From DATKRB01 sp036501425 (GTDB taxonomy: Bacteria > Actinomycetota > Acidimicrobiia > Acidimicrobiales > RAAP-2): a stretch of DNA of 64,000 nucleotides. This document shows positions 15,144 through 23,698 of the stretch, piece by piece. The stretch is taken from NCBI GenBank assembly GCA_036501425.1, contig DASYAI010000046.1:8282-72281 (forward strand), written 5' to 3'. The notes under the pieces were generated by a model. That model was not told the DNA's origin, searched no databases, and was given only the letters and a program-made list of their open reading frames with translations. Numbering within the stretch: position 1 is the stretch's first letter; each line of letters opens with the position of its first letter. Made by a program: the position numbers and the translations under genes.

Positions 15144-16706
15144 CGAGGACGGGTCGACCTGCTCGGAGGCGGGCGAGGCGCCGAGGGACGCCCACTTGGC
15201 CTGGTAGGCCAGCCCGTTGAACAGCACCCGGTCGCCGGTCACGTAGCTCTGGGTCTCCGACCAGGCCGGGTAGGTGCCCGCGGGCAGGGTGGGCAGGGTG
15301 GGGGCGTGGTCGCCCTTGACCACCGGGCCGACGAGCAGCCACGGGGTCTGCCAGGAGTACTGCACCTGGCTGGCAGGGTCCTGACCCTGGTTGTACCACT
15401 TGGACTGGTAGATGTAGCCCTGTCGCACGACCTTGTACCCGGTCTGGTAGGACTCGGCCGGCTGCCACTGGGGGTAGGGGGCGTCGGCCGGGTTGGTGTC
15501 CACGGCCGGGCTGGTGAGGCGGGCGGCCGAGGTGGTCTGCGCCCCGGCGGTGCCCTTCAGCTGGCCGGCGAGCACCCCGGAGAACGCCAGGCGAGACTGG
15601 GCCACCCCGCTGCACGACGTGGACTTGACGCCCGTCAGGGCGAAGTTCGATCCGCACTGCGAGTCCCGGTTGAGCGACCACATCGAGGTGCGCCCCAGCC
15701 CGTTGCGCGTGGCGAAACGGGCCAGTCCACGGGCGTCGGCCACGGTGAACTGCTGGCCGGCCACGTCGTTCTGGCCGATCATCACCGTGGCGCCCATGCG
15801 GTTCCAGACCTGCTTGCCCCGCAGGTCGATCCCGTAGCGCGGGAAGAGGTCGGCCAGCTGGGCGTGGGTGGCGTCGAGCGCCTGCTCGGACTGGGCGAGC
15901 ATGTCGGGGTCGCTCCCCACGTGGTCGAAGTCCATCGTCATGACGTCCACGCCGGCCAGCGCGACGTGGGCCCGCAGCATGGTGGTGACCACCGACAGCG
16001 CGTTGTCCTGCAGGCCGTTGGGCTCCACCGGCAGGGTGAGCCAGACGTCGAGGTGCGAGTGGGCGGCCCGGGCGGCCCGCTGGAGCGCCGCCATGGCGGT
16101 GGCGCCGCGCTGCACGGCGGCGAAGTCGTCGAGCGCCGCGCCCTCCATGTCGAGGTCGACGGTCGTGAGGTGGTAGCGCGAGATCACGGACTGGTAGGCG
16201 GCGCGCAGGGCGGCGGGGTCCGAGCAGGCGTCGTCGAGGTTGGTGTTCTTCTGGCCGCCGAACGAGGCGATCACCTGGGCGCCCTCTTGGCGCACCTGGG
16301 CGACGCGCGAATCGAGGTTGAGCGACTGGGCGGCCTGGTCCTCGGTGTAGGCGCCGCCCCAGCTGGGGGTGCACGACGTGCGACCCTGGGCCACGACGAA
16401 GCCGAGCACCACCTGGCGAGCGTCGTTGTTGGCCGAATCCTGAAACTGGTAGGTGGGGGTCGCCGTCACGTCGACGTAGGGCGCGAACCACGTCCCCGGC
16501 ACCACCGCGGTGGCCGCCAGGCGGGTCCGCAGGCCGATGATCCCACCCCCCACGGCCAGGGCGAGGACGACCAGCGCGATGAGGACCCGCAGGAAGGAGA
16601 TGCGCCGCCGGGGTTCCTCGTCGAGCAGCCCGTCGGGGGCGTCGGAGGTGGTGTCCGAGCCGTCGCGCTGGAGGACGGCGACCGGTCCGGTGCCGTGCTC
16701 AGACAC
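15075..16706 (-). CDS. Membrane-anchored GH18 chitinase-like protein with two chitin-binding modules
   Basis: 543 residues: cytoplasmic N-terminus, one membrane anchor (about 37-58), a GH18-type barrel (about 75-370) and two CBM5/12-like modules starting at 411 (YPQWQPAESYQTGYKVV) and 479 (YPAWSETQSYVTGDRVL). The catalytic motif is TTVDLDMEG with D184, D186 and the acid/base E188 kept, although the first D of DxxDxDxE is Thr. Such enzymes cut beta-1,4-GlcNAc polymers or related glycans. The start overlaps the stop of the GT2-EAL gene by 8 bases, so polymer synthesis and trimming are probably coupled, much as BcsZ accompanies BcsA. Confidence 0.86.
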   Translation of the reverse strand: MSEHGTGPVAVLQRDGSDTTSDAPDGLLDEEPRRRISFLRVLIALVVLALAVGGGIIGLRTRLAATAVVPGTWFAPYVDVTATPTYQFQDSANNDARQVVLGFVVAQGRTSCTPSWGGAYTEDQAAQSLNLDSRVAQVRQEGAQVIASFGGQKNTNLDDACSDPAALRAAYQSVISRYHLTTVDLDMEGAALDDFAAVQRGATAMAALQRAARAAHSHLDVWLTLPVEPNGLQDNALSVVTTMLRAHVALAGVDVMTMDFDHVGSDPDMLAQSEQALDATHAQLADLFPRYGIDLRGKQVWNRMGATVMIGQNDVAGQQFTVADARGLARFATRNGLGRTSMWSLNRDSQCGSNFALTGVKSTSCSGVAQSRLAFSGVLAGQLKGTAGAQTTSAARLTSPAVDTNPADAPYPQWQPAESYQTGYKVVRQGYIYQSKWYNQGQDPASQVQYSWQTPWLLVGPVVKGDHAPTLPTLPAGTYPAWSETQSYVTGDRVLFNGLAYQAKWASLGASPASEQVDPSSSPWQALFTIPGEPTTDNGSTNS

Positions 16707-19700
16707 GGGTCAGCTCGCTCGGTCGGCCCAGCAGGTAGCCCTGCCCGCAGGTCACGCCGCGCTCGCGCAGGGCCATCAGCTCCTCCTCGGTCTCGATGCC
16801 GGTGGCCACGATGGTCGTCCCGACCTGCTCGGCCACCGCCACCAGGGTCTGGAGCTGTGCCTGGCGGGCCGGGTCGTGGTCGATGCCGGCGACCTGGTTG
16901 CGGTCCAGCTTCACGAAGCGCGGCTGGAGGGTGCCGATCAGGGCCAAGGTCTTGTGACCCAGGCCGGCGTTGTCGATCGCCAGCGACGCGTTGGCCGGCA
17001 GGGTGCGCGCCACCTGGCGCAGGGCGTGGTCGGCGTCGATGGTGACCGGCTCGCGCAGCTCGACCACCACCTCGAACGGCGCCGCCTCGATGATCGAGCG
17101 GAACGTGGCGTCGGCGACCACGAAGCGGGACGATGCGTTGACCGCCAGCCAACCCGCGGACAGGAAGTTCTGGGCCGCCACCACCGCCGCCTCGACCAGG
17201 GCCGCCTCGAGCTCCACCGCCGCACCCGACGACAGGGCGTCGGCCAGCTGGTGCTCGGGGCCCCGCCCGTCGGCGAACCTGGTCAGTGCCTCGTAGCCGA
17301 CGACGTCGCCTGAGTCGAGGTGCAGCACGGGCTGGAACACGGTGTGGAAGTCGATGGTGGTCCCGGCCGGCTCGTCCATGCCGGCGGCCGGCCGGGCCGG
17401 TGCGGACCCTGCGGCCTGGTCGCCCGATCGGGCGACCACCGACGGCCCGAGGGGGCCGGTGATCAGGGTGGCCGGTCCCGACACCGGCCAGTGCGACGGA
17501 TCGGTGCTGCCGAACTGGAGCACCGAGCGCCAGTCCACCCGGGCGATCACGGCCGGGTCGGGCGCGCTGGCCCGCCGCCGGCGGACCGAGGGGGCGGGCT
17601 TCGGGGCGGGCTTGGAGAGCATGTCGCGCAGGTGGGCCCAGACGTCTCCGACCGAGTGGCGCAGGCCGATGAAGGCGACGATGGCGTAGCCGGCCAGCAG
17701 CACGTTCAGGCCGGCGTAGACCATGTTCTCCCACCGCATGCGCTCGTAGGCGTAGTAGAAGGTCCACCCGGCCAGGCCAACCACCAGGTAGGGGGCGATC
17801 ACGAAGAAGAGCGGCGCCACCGTCCGGTTGCTCACCTTGGGGGTCCGGGTGAACGGGCTCTTCTCGCCGGTGAGCACCTGGGCGAAGGACGAGCCGGTGC
17901 CCGCCAGGTTGACCGGCAACAGGACCAGGTTGAAGCCGTAGATCCGGAAGACGTCGAGGCGTTTGTAGCCGCACGCCTTCAGGTCGGCCGACATGGCCAG
18001 GAAGTAGGGCAGCGCCACGACGCCCAGCAGCGGGGTGATCAAAGTGCTCGAGAAGGGGAAGGCCAGCAGCACGAGCAGGCTGAACGAGCTCCAGAAGATG
18101 GAGGCCATGTAGTTGCTCCGCAGGGCCAGCTCGCCGAAGCGGGTCCGCTCGCCCCGGCTGCGCCGGGCCCGCACCTGGCGGACCAGCTTCGGCAGGATGA
18201 TCAGGCCGCCGTTCGCCCAGCGCTTGCGCTGGATGCACAGCGACCCGAAGTCCGGCGGGCTGGAGCTGTAGCTCAGGCGCTCGGGCACGTTGGTGAGGAA
18301 CCAGCCGTGCACCCCGAGGTCGACGGTGGACTCGGTGTCCTCGATGACGGTCCGGTCCTGGATGTAGCGCCGGATCTCCCAGTCGCCGATGTAGGTGCTG
18401 GTGACGATGTCGTCGAGGGCCCGCTTGCGGATGACCGCGTTGGCCCCGACCCAGAACGTGGCGTCGTAGTAACTAAGCCCCTGGTGGACGATGTGCTGGA
18501 GGTCCGTGGTGGCACCGGCGATGCGCTCGAGCCGGGTCGCCGAGCCCGGGTACGAGCTGTAGGGGGTCTGGGCGATGGCCACCCGCTGCTGCTGGCTCTG
18601 CTCGAGCAGGTGCACGAGCCGCAGGCAGTACTCGGGAAGCAGGATGCTGTCGGCGTCGAGGGTCAGCACGTAGTCCGGATCGGGCACGTCGAGCTGCGAG
18701 GCGCCGAAGGACGCCGGCACGAGCACCCGCCCGGTGGCGGTCGGCACCTCGCGGTAGCTGCCCCCCATCAGCCCGATGTAGCTGTTGAGGTTCATCGCCT
18801 TGTTCGGCTCGTGGGACAGCGACTCGTACTGCTTGCGCTCGAAGCTCGACACGTCGGCCCGGAAGATCCACGCCAGGCGCCGGTAGAACTGCACGATGCG
18901 CTCGGAGGGCAACACGGCGCCCTCCTCGAGCGCCGCCCGCAGGGCGGTCGCGGTCAAGGTGAGGTCCTCGACCAGCCGCCGGAGCACCTCGTTGACGAAG
19001 AAGATGTCGGTGTGGTCCACGATCTCCTGGCCCGCCGCCATGTCCTCCAGCCACCCGGCCGCTCGTTCGTACTCGTCCGCCAGGGCGCGTACGACGGCAC
19101 CATCGGGTGGTGTGCCCCCTCGGGCCGACAGCTCGTAGCGCTCGAGGGCGCTGGCGAAGTGGAGGCTCGGCTCGGCGAGCAGCTCCTCGATCTCGCGCGG
19201 CAGCGCCCGGGCGGCGGCCAGCATCTCGTGGTTGTGGCGGAGCCGTGGCCTGGGGGGATCGTCGATCAGCAGGACCACCCTCGTGTCGGGGTACTCCTGC
19301 AGTGCCGCCGACAGCAGCGTGTTCCGGATGACCCGGGCCTCCTCCTGATAGGAGGGGACGATGGCCGTGAGGGTGGGCGCCTTGTGGTCGAAGAAGTCTT
19401 CGATGGTGGCCCTGGGCGTGCGGTGGTGCGACCGGGTGCGGTACATGAACCCCAGCCGGCTGACGAGGTACGCCATCGCCGACGCGGTGAGGAGGCTGAC
19501 GATGAGGAGGTACAGGACCGCTTCGGCCCGGGCCCGGGCGGTGGTCGGCGCGCCACCGAGGAGCTCCCCGTCGATCCAGGTGCCGAGGTAGCCCAGCCAG
19601 GCGAGGACCGTGACGACGATGGCCAGCCGGGCCAACGCCACCCGGCGTTCGCCGATCGGCGGCGAGACCACCGGCATGGGCTTCTGGCGGCGGTCGCCGC

Positions 19701-19776
19701 CCCATTCGCGTTGGGGTCCGGCGACCGGTCGCTCGCGCCGGGAGCGACGGCGCGAGCTCCTCGTCGGGTGGGGCAT
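16699..19776 (-). CDS. Processive GT2 synthase fused to a degenerate EAL domain
   Basis: 1025 residues. Two N-terminal helices lead into a cellulose/chitin-synthase-like GT2 domain: IVPSYQEE, first aspartates D172-D173 (LLIDD), D374-A-D376, the late IEDTEST and QRKRW (Q516-W520). About 180 residues are inserted between the first and second aspartate motifs. Four or five helices follow, then a linker and a C-terminal EAL domain (about 805-1025). EAL keeps YEALTRF (E829), VNAS and QGYLLGRP, but DDFGTG is DNAGLG (N936) and AEGVE is ATGIE (T992), so phosphodiesterase activity is doubtful and c-di-GMP sensing is more likely. An ATG with GGATGG upstream sets the start; an internal ATG at 19677 is an alternative. 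Confidence 0.9.
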   Translation of the reverse strand: MPHPTRSSRRRSRRERPVAGPQREWGGDRRQKPMPVVSPPIGERRVALARLAIVVTVLAWLGYLGTWIDGELLGGAPTTARARAEAVLYLLIVSLLTASAMAYLVSRLGFMYRTRSHHRTPRATIEDFFDHKAPTLTAIVPSYQEEARVIRNTLLSAALQEYPDTRVVLLIDDPPRPRLRHNHEMLAAARALPREIEELLAEPSLHFASALERYELSARGGTPPDGAVVRALADEYERAAGWLEDMAAGQEIVDHTDIFFVNEVLRRLVEDLTLTATALRAALEEGAVLPSERIVQFYRRLAWIFRADVSSFERKQYESLSHEPNKAMNLNSYIGLMGGSYREVPTATGRVLVPASFGASQLDVPDPDYVLTLDADSILLPEYCLRLVHLLEQSQQQRVAIAQTPYSSYPGSATRLERIAGATTDLQHIVHQGLSYYDATFWVGANAVIRKRALDDIVTSTYIGDWEIRRYIQDRTVIEDTESTVDLGVHGWFLTNVPERLSYSSSPPDFGSLCIQRKRWANGGLIILPKLVRQVRARRSRGERTRFGELALRSNYMASIFWSSFSLLVLLAFPFSSTLITPLLGVVALPYFLAMSADLKACGYKRLDVFRIYGFNLVLLPVNLAGTGSSFAQVLTGEKSPFTRTPKVSNRTVAPLFFVIAPYLVVGLAGWTFYYAYERMRWENMVYAGLNVLLAGYAIVAFIGLRHSVGDVWAHLRDMLSKPAPKPAPSVRRRRASAPDPAVIARVDWRSVLQFGSTDPSHWPVSGPATLITGPLGPSVVARSGDQAAGSAPARPAAGMDEPAGTTIDFHTVFQPVLHLDSGDVVGYEALTRFADGRGPEHQLADALSSGAAVELEAALVEAAVVAAQNFLSAGWLAVNASSRFVVADATFRSIIEAAPFEVVVELREPVTIDADHALRQVARTLPANASLAIDNAGLGHKTLALIGTLQPRFVKLDRNQVAGIDHDPARQAQLQTLVAVAEQVGTTIVATGIETEEELMALRERGVTCGQGYLLGRPSELTRV

Positions 19777-19819
19777 GGCGCCATCCAATCGGGTCGGTGT
19801 CGCCGTGGTGTTGCCGGAC

Positions 19820-19859
19820 GGTTGCGGCCCGGGTGGAAGCGGGCCGACGTGCTGCAACC
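19820..19859. repeat. Nested inverted repeat between divergent genes
   Basis: Outer arms GGTTGC (19820-19825) and GCAACC (19854-19859) enclose inner arms GGCCCG (19826-19831) and CGGGCC (19840-19845). It lies in the 109-base gap between the GT2-EAL gene and the flavin reductase gene and could be an operator or hairpin acting on either. Confidence 0.45.
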
Positions 19860-19885
19860 AGGTGTACCGGCGACCGATCTGGGGT

Positions 19886-20461
19886 ATGGCGGCGGCCGTG
19901 GATCGTGCACCTGGGCGCCCGGAGACCGCCGGGGGTGCCGGGCGGTCGTCCGGGGACGGTCCTGGCACCCTGGACGCCGCGGCGGCGACCGAGCTGTTGA
20001 GCGCCCGCGGCGGCGCGGCGGTGCACGTGGTCACCTCCCCCGGTCCCGACGGCCGCCCGAGCGGTTGCCTGGTCGGTTTCCTGACCCAGTGCAGCCTCCT
20101 GCCCCCCCGGTGGCTGGTGTGCGTGTCGACGGCCAATCACACCTGGCAGGCGGTCCGCCAGTCGGACCCCATGGCGATCCACCTCCTCGGTGGTGACCAG
20201 CACGACCTGGCCGAGCACTTCGGGGGCCGCACCGGCGACCTTCAGGACAAGTTCACCGGTGTGGCGTGGCACGCGGGCCGGGGCGGCGCGCCGGTGCTGG
20301 AGGACTGTGCCGCCTGGGTCGAGGGTGTCGTCCTCGAGCGGCGGGAGGTGGGCGACCACGTCGCGTGCCTGGTTGAGCCCTTGGGGGGTGGACACGGTCG
20401 GCGGTCGGGCCGCTTGACGCTCGCCGACGTGCGGGACGTCGACGCCGGACACCCTCGGTGA
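19886..20461 (+). CDS. Flavin reductase-like domain protein
   Basis: 191 residues with the split-barrel FMN-binding fold of the flavin-reductase-like family: GAAVHVVTSPGPDGRPSGCLVGFLTQCSLLPPRWLVCVSTANHTWQAV and HFGGRTGDLQDKFTGVAW are the usual flavin-contact segments (normally ..p.G.t.ssf.svSl.PPl..v.i). It probably reduces FMN or uses bound flavin for electron transfer. The ATG at 19886 is preferred because the frame upstream is not protein-like. It is transcribed away from the GT2-EAL gene. Confidence 0.85.
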   Translation: MAAAVDRAPGRPETAGGAGRSSGDGPGTLDAAAATELLSARGGAAVHVVTSPGPDGRPSGCLVGFLTQCSLLPPRWLVCVSTANHTWQAVRQSDPMAIHLLGGDQHDLAEHFGGRTGDLQDKFTGVAWHAGRGGAPVLEDCAAWVEGVVLERREVGDHVACLVEPLGGGHGRRSGRLTLADVRDVDAGHPR

Positions 20462-20513
20462 CCGCGCCCGCGGTGGCCGAGGAGCCGGCTCCGGGGACAG
20501 GCGCGGCCGACCG

Positions 20514-20966
20514 GTGAGCCAGGGGCTCGATCCGCCCCTCGGGGCCGACGCCGGCGCGCGGGCGAGCCCCCGGGCCGGCGTCGACCTGGCGCCGGAGGCG
20601 GACAGCGTCCGCGCCGCCCGCAACTTCGTCGCCCGGATGCTCGAGGTGTGGCACTGCGACGACCCCGACGAGGTGGTGGACCTCCTGACCAGCGAGATCG
20701 TGACCAACGCGGTCCGCCACGCGGTGGGGGCGATCCGGGTGGAGGCGGCGCTGGTGGACCGGCAGACGCTGCGGGTCAGCGCGGCCGACGACCACCCCGA
20801 CGTACCGGTCCTTCGCCAGCCCGGGCCGCTGGTCGAAGACGGGCGGGGGATCATGCTCGTCGGGTCGCTGGCCCGTCGCTGGGGCGTGGAGGTCGAGGCG
20901 GGGTACAAGGTCGTGTGGTTCGAGGCGGCGATCGATCGGCACGACGATCCGGCGCCGACCGCCTGA
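20514..20966 (+). CDS. Anti-sigma-factor-like ATPase (HATPase_c_2 / RsbW type)
   Basis: 150 residues of the GHKL fold. The N-box is LTSEIVTNAVRHA (E61, N65); the G1-like segment is VSAADDHPDVP and DGRGIMLVGSLARRWG gives the G2 box. Such small ATPases bind sigma factors or phosphorylate STAS antagonists in partner-switching. The STAS protein in this window (23965-24339) lacks the phosphorylatable serine, so the cognate antagonist may be elsewhere. The GTG lies 52 bases after the flavin reductase stop. Confidence 0.88.
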   Translation: MSQGLDPPLGADAGARASPRAGVDLAPEADSVRAARNFVARMLEVWHCDDPDEVVDLLTSEIVTNAVRHAVGAIRVEAALVDRQTLRVSAADDHPDVPVLRQPGPLVEDGRGIMLVGSLARRWGVEVEAGYKVVWFEAAIDRHDDPAPTA

Positions 20967-21019
20967 AGGTCGGCCGGGTCAGTCAGCCCTCGGCCCCTCG
21001 CCCGGCTGGCCCAGCCCGG

Positions 21020-21367
21020 TCAGCCCTCGGGCTCGTCCGTGGGTCCCGACGCGAGGCGGCCGTCGAAGCTGGCGAAGCCCGCGTGGAGGCCGCGCAGCCA
21101 GCCGATCGTCGCGTCGAGGCCCTCGTCGCGGTCGAGGTTGTGGGACCCGATCCACTCGGCCGCCTGGTCGGGGGTCACCATCCGCTCGGACAGGGCGAAG
21201 AGGAGCATGACGAGAACCTGCCGACGTCGGGGGGGCAGGGTGACGATCAGGTCGCTCAGCCGGACGGCGAAGTCCTCCCATCCCGACGAGCGGGCGAGCT
21301 GCCAGCGCTGGCCGTCCGACAGCTCGGCGAGCAATTCGAGGAAATGGTCCTCCTCGTCCCCGCTCAC
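21020..21367 (-). CDS. Hypothetical protein coupled to otsA
   Basis: 115 residues, helical and soluble (DHFLELLAELSDGQRWQLARSSGWEDFAVRLSDLIVTLPPRRRQVLVMLLFAL). The end of the trehalose-6-phosphate synthase gene and this GTG overlap as GTGA (21364-21367), so the two are probably translated together. No family recognised; the resemblance of PPRRRQVLVMLL to a region-4-like helix of sigma factors is weak and probably chance. Confidence 0.72.
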   Translation of the reverse strand: MSGDEEDHFLELLAELSDGQRWQLARSSGWEDFAVRLSDLIVTLPPRRRQVLVMLLFALSERMVTPDQAAEWIGSHNLDRDEGLDATIGWLRGLHAGFASFDGRLASGPTDEPEG

Positions 21368-22926
21368 GGGAGGGCGACGCCGGCCGCGTCGCCGGGCGCC
21401 GCCTGGTCCAGGGCGGTCAGAAAGCTGCGGGCCCAGGCGTGGACGTCGTTGCGCTGGACGATGCGGCGGAGCCGGCGCATCCGGGACCGCGCCTCGGAGG
21501 GACCGAACGACAGGGCGAGCGCGATGGCTTCCTTCACCCCGTCGAGGTCGTGCGGATTGACCGTGATCGCGCCGCGCAGCTGGGTCGCCGCACCGGCGAA
21601 CTCGCTCAGGATGAGCACGCCCTCGCCGTCGACCCGGCACGCCACGTACTCCTTGGCGACCAGGTTCATGCCGTCGCGCAGCGGGGTGACCAGCATGATG
21701 TCGGCGGCCCGGTAGAGGGCGACCAGCTCGTCGAACGGCACGCTCTGGTGGAGGTAGTGGACGACGGGGTGGCCTACCCCCGAAAAGTCGCCGTTCACTT
21801 CGCTGACCAGCTGCTCGAGCCGGTGGCGCTCGGCCTGGTAGAGCGGGTCGCCCTCGCGGCTGGGGACGGCGATCTGCACCATCACGTGCCTGGACGGGGT
21901 GAGGGTCCCGTCGGCGAAGAGCTCGGCCACCGCGCGGACCCGCCGGTCGATGCCCTTGGTGTAGTCGAGCCGGTCGACGCCGAGCAGGATGCAGTCGGGA
22001 TCGCCCAGGTCTCGGCGGATCTGGCGGGCCCGCGCCGCCACGCCGGGCTCCGCGGCCCGCCGGGCCAGCTCGCCCGTGTCGACCGAGATGGGGAAGGCGC
22101 CGACCAGCACGGTCCGGCCCTCGGTCTCGATCCGTGCGTCGGTGCCCCCGGCCCCCACCAGTCGGCGGGCCAGGCGGGAGAAGTTCGCCGCCGCTCCGGG
22201 CACTTGAAAGCCGACCAGGTCGGCGCCGAGCATGCCGCGGATGATCTCGCGGCGCCACGGGAGCTGGAGGAAGAGCTCCTGGGGTGGGAAGGGGATGTGC
22301 AGGAAGAATCCGATCCGCAGGTCCGGGCGCCGCTCGCGGAGCATCCGGGGGACGAGCTGCAGCTGGTAGTCGTGGATCCACACCGCGGCGTCGGGGCCGG
22401 CAGCCTCGGCGGCGGCGTCGGCGTACCGGGCGTTGACCGACCGGTAGGTCCGCCACCAGCCGCGGTCGAAGGTCGGGGCCCGGATCGCGTCGTGATACAG
22501 CGGCCACAACGTGGCGTTGGCAAACCCGAAGTAGAACTCGTCCTGCTCGGCGTCGCTCAGCTCGACCGTCCGCATGGAGAACGTCTGGTCGAGGTCGGGC
22601 ACCTCCGCCGGGCCGGAGACGCCCGGCCACCCGATCCAAACCGCCTTGGCGTCGCCCTTGGCTCGCTCGCGCAAGGCCGGACCCAACGCGGATGCCAGGC
22701 CCCCGGGGCTCGGTTCCCAGGTGGTGGTGCCATCGGCCGACGGCACGGACCGGACTGGCAGCCGGTTGGCGACGATCACCAGGTCCGAGGACCCCGGAGG
22801 GTCTTCCGCCGCCGAGGGCCGCGATTCGAGCGCGCTCAGATGTGACCGGACCCCGACGGTGCGGCCGGCGAACCGCCGGGGCCCCGGTGCCGGGCGTCGG
22901 ACGGTGGGTGTCGGCTCGGCGCTCAT
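21364..22926 (-). CDS. otsA: Trehalose-6-phosphate synthase
   Basis: 520-residue GT20 enzyme making trehalose 6-phosphate from UDP- or GDP-glucose and glucose 6-phosphate. Clear motifs are VIVANRLPV (res. 50-58), EPSPGGLASAL, WIHDYQLQLVP, FFLHIPFPP, GVDRLDYTKGIDRR and TPLRDGMNLVAKEYVACR. The N-terminal 48 residues are a disordered extension. No phosphatase domain is fused and no otsB lies nearby. Trehalose is an osmolyte and stress protectant, which fits the stress-type genes around. A small upstream frame overlaps its ATG by ATGA. Confidence 0.96.
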   Translation of the reverse strand: MSAEPTPTVRRPAPGPRRFAGRTVGVRSHLSALESRPSAAEDPPGSSDLVIVANRLPVRSVPSADGTTTWEPSPGGLASALGPALRERAKGDAKAVWIGWPGVSGPAEVPDLDQTFSMRTVELSDAEQDEFYFGFANATLWPLYHDAIRAPTFDRGWWRTYRSVNARYADAAAEAAGPDAAVWIHDYQLQLVPRMLRERRPDLRIGFFLHIPFPPQELFLQLPWRREIIRGMLGADLVGFQVPGAAANFSRLARRLVGAGGTDARIETEGRTVLVGAFPISVDTGELARRAAEPGVAARARQIRRDLGDPDCILLGVDRLDYTKGIDRRVRAVAELFADGTLTPSRHVMVQIAVPSREGDPLYQAERHRLEQLVSEVNGDFSGVGHPVVHYLHQSVPFDELVALYRAADIMLVTPLRDGMNLVAKEYVACRVDGEGVLILSEFAGAATQLRGAITVNPHDLDGVKEAIALALSFGPSEARSRMRRLRRIVQRNDVHAWARSFLTALDQAAPGDAAGVALP

Positions 22927-23093
22927 TGCGCCCCGCCCCCCGAGCCCGCCGGAGATGGGGCGGATAGTGGCGACGCCGCGTGCCGTGGCGAAGCCGCGCT
23001 CGGTGGCGGTGGGACGTCCGGGTCGTGGGGTGCGGGCTCTGGCTCGATCGGGGTCGGGTCGGGCGGCTCGGGGATCACCACGGAGGCGTCCAT
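22923..23093 (-). CDS. Possible proline-rich micro-protein upstream of otsA
   Basis: A 56-codon frame (MDASVVIPEPPDPTPIEPEP...) rich in Pro, Ala and Asp. Its TGA overlaps the otsA ATG as ATGA (22923-22926), the coupling geometry common in this genome, and a purine-rich ACGGGG precedes the ATG. Composition could equally reflect high-GC noncoding sequence. If real it may only be a leader frame feeding ribosomes to otsA. Confidence 0.32.
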   Translation of the reverse strand: MDASVVIPEPPDPTPIEPEPAPHDPDVPPPPSAASPRHAASPLSAPSPAGSGGGAQ

Positions 23094-23203
23094 CCCCGTT
23101 GGCTGTTCATGGGCCCATCCTTTCGGTGCTCGACAAAGCTTGCCCCTTGGCGACGCCCGCCAACCATCGGGGGCCCGCCCGGTTCGCCGCCGATGGCGGC
23201 CCG

Positions 23204-23228
23204 GTTTTGCCCCGATCGCGTCGGGTAC
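23204..23228 (+). promoter_or_regulatory. SigB/SigF-type general-stress promoter
   Basis: GTTT (23204-23207), 15 bases, GGGTAC (23223-23228). This matches the GTTT-N14-17-GGGTAT pattern recognised by actinobacterial SigB/SigF sigma factors. The small acidic protein gene with a perfect ribosome-binding site starts 75 bases downstream. Confidence 0.55.
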
Positions 23229-23302
23229 GACCAATGGACGAGACGGTCCGTCGAGGATGGCGGGCCGACCGGGGACCCGGACCCCCGACGAAGGAGGTAG
23301 AG

Positions 23303-23539
23303 ATGGCAGAAGACGGCAGGGCCGAGGAAGAGCTGGTTCCGGACGCGGAGACGATCGCCGCCGAGCGCCACGAGGCGACGCGGGGCCATCAGGCGGACCG
23401 ACCCCCCACCGAGGACGAAGAGGAGCGCGCCGAGCGTGCGGCCCAGGAAGCGAAGGGGTCCGCGGCCGACGTGGCCGAGCATTACGAGGAGATGTCCCGG
23501 ATCGGTGCGCACGTGAAGGGCGAGGGCCGGATCGAGTAG
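23303..23539 (+). CDS. Small acidic hydrophilic protein, probably stress-induced
   Basis: 78 residues, strongly acidic and lacking hydrophobic core residues (AEDGRAEEELVPDAETIAAERHEATRGHQADRPPTEDEEERAERAAQEA). It has the perfect ribosome-binding site AAGGAGGT at 23291-23298, rare in this window, and a SigB/SigF-like promoter. High, stress-triggered expression is predicted. Composition recalls hydrophilin or intrinsically disordered protectant proteins; no family is assigned. Confidence 0.8.
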   Translation: MAEDGRAEEELVPDAETIAAERHEATRGHQADRPPTEDEEERAERAAQEAKGSAADVAEHYEEMSRIGAHVKGEGRIE

Positions 23540-23598
23540 CGACAGCGCGGAGCGGCGCGGCCCAAGCAGCTCCGGAGAGCCGCGAAGCAGGGGGCCTG

Positions 23599-23643
23599 CC
23601 CCTAGGAGGGCCGGCTGCCGCCGAGCCGGGCCGGGCCTAGGGG
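23599..23643. terminator. Hairpin between convergent genes
   Basis: CCCCTAGG (23599-23606) and CCTAGGGG (23636-23643) are perfect arms; the interior holds further GC-rich pairing. It lies between the stops of the acidic protein gene and the convergent gene at 23699. No T-tract. Confidence 0.5.
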
Positions 23644-23698
23644 AATCGCCCGAACGGCTGCCCGAACCCTCGGGGCTGGAAGCCACATGGTGAGTACG

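Noticed and set aside
15306..17045. Open frame of 579 codons on the plus strand opposite the GH18 gene
   Set aside because: No family motif, composition driven by third-position GC; the minus-strand GH18 protein has clear catalytic and binding modules.
17320..20196. Long open frame of 958 codons on the plus strand
   Set aside because: It is antisense to the GT2-EAL gene, and its translation is a Gly/Arg/His-rich, motif-free sequence typical of a shadow frame in very GC-rich DNA.
21020..21367. Sigma-factor region 4 in the otsA-coupled hypothetical
   Set aside because: Only a short basic helix resembles it; no helix-turn-helix recognition pattern follows.
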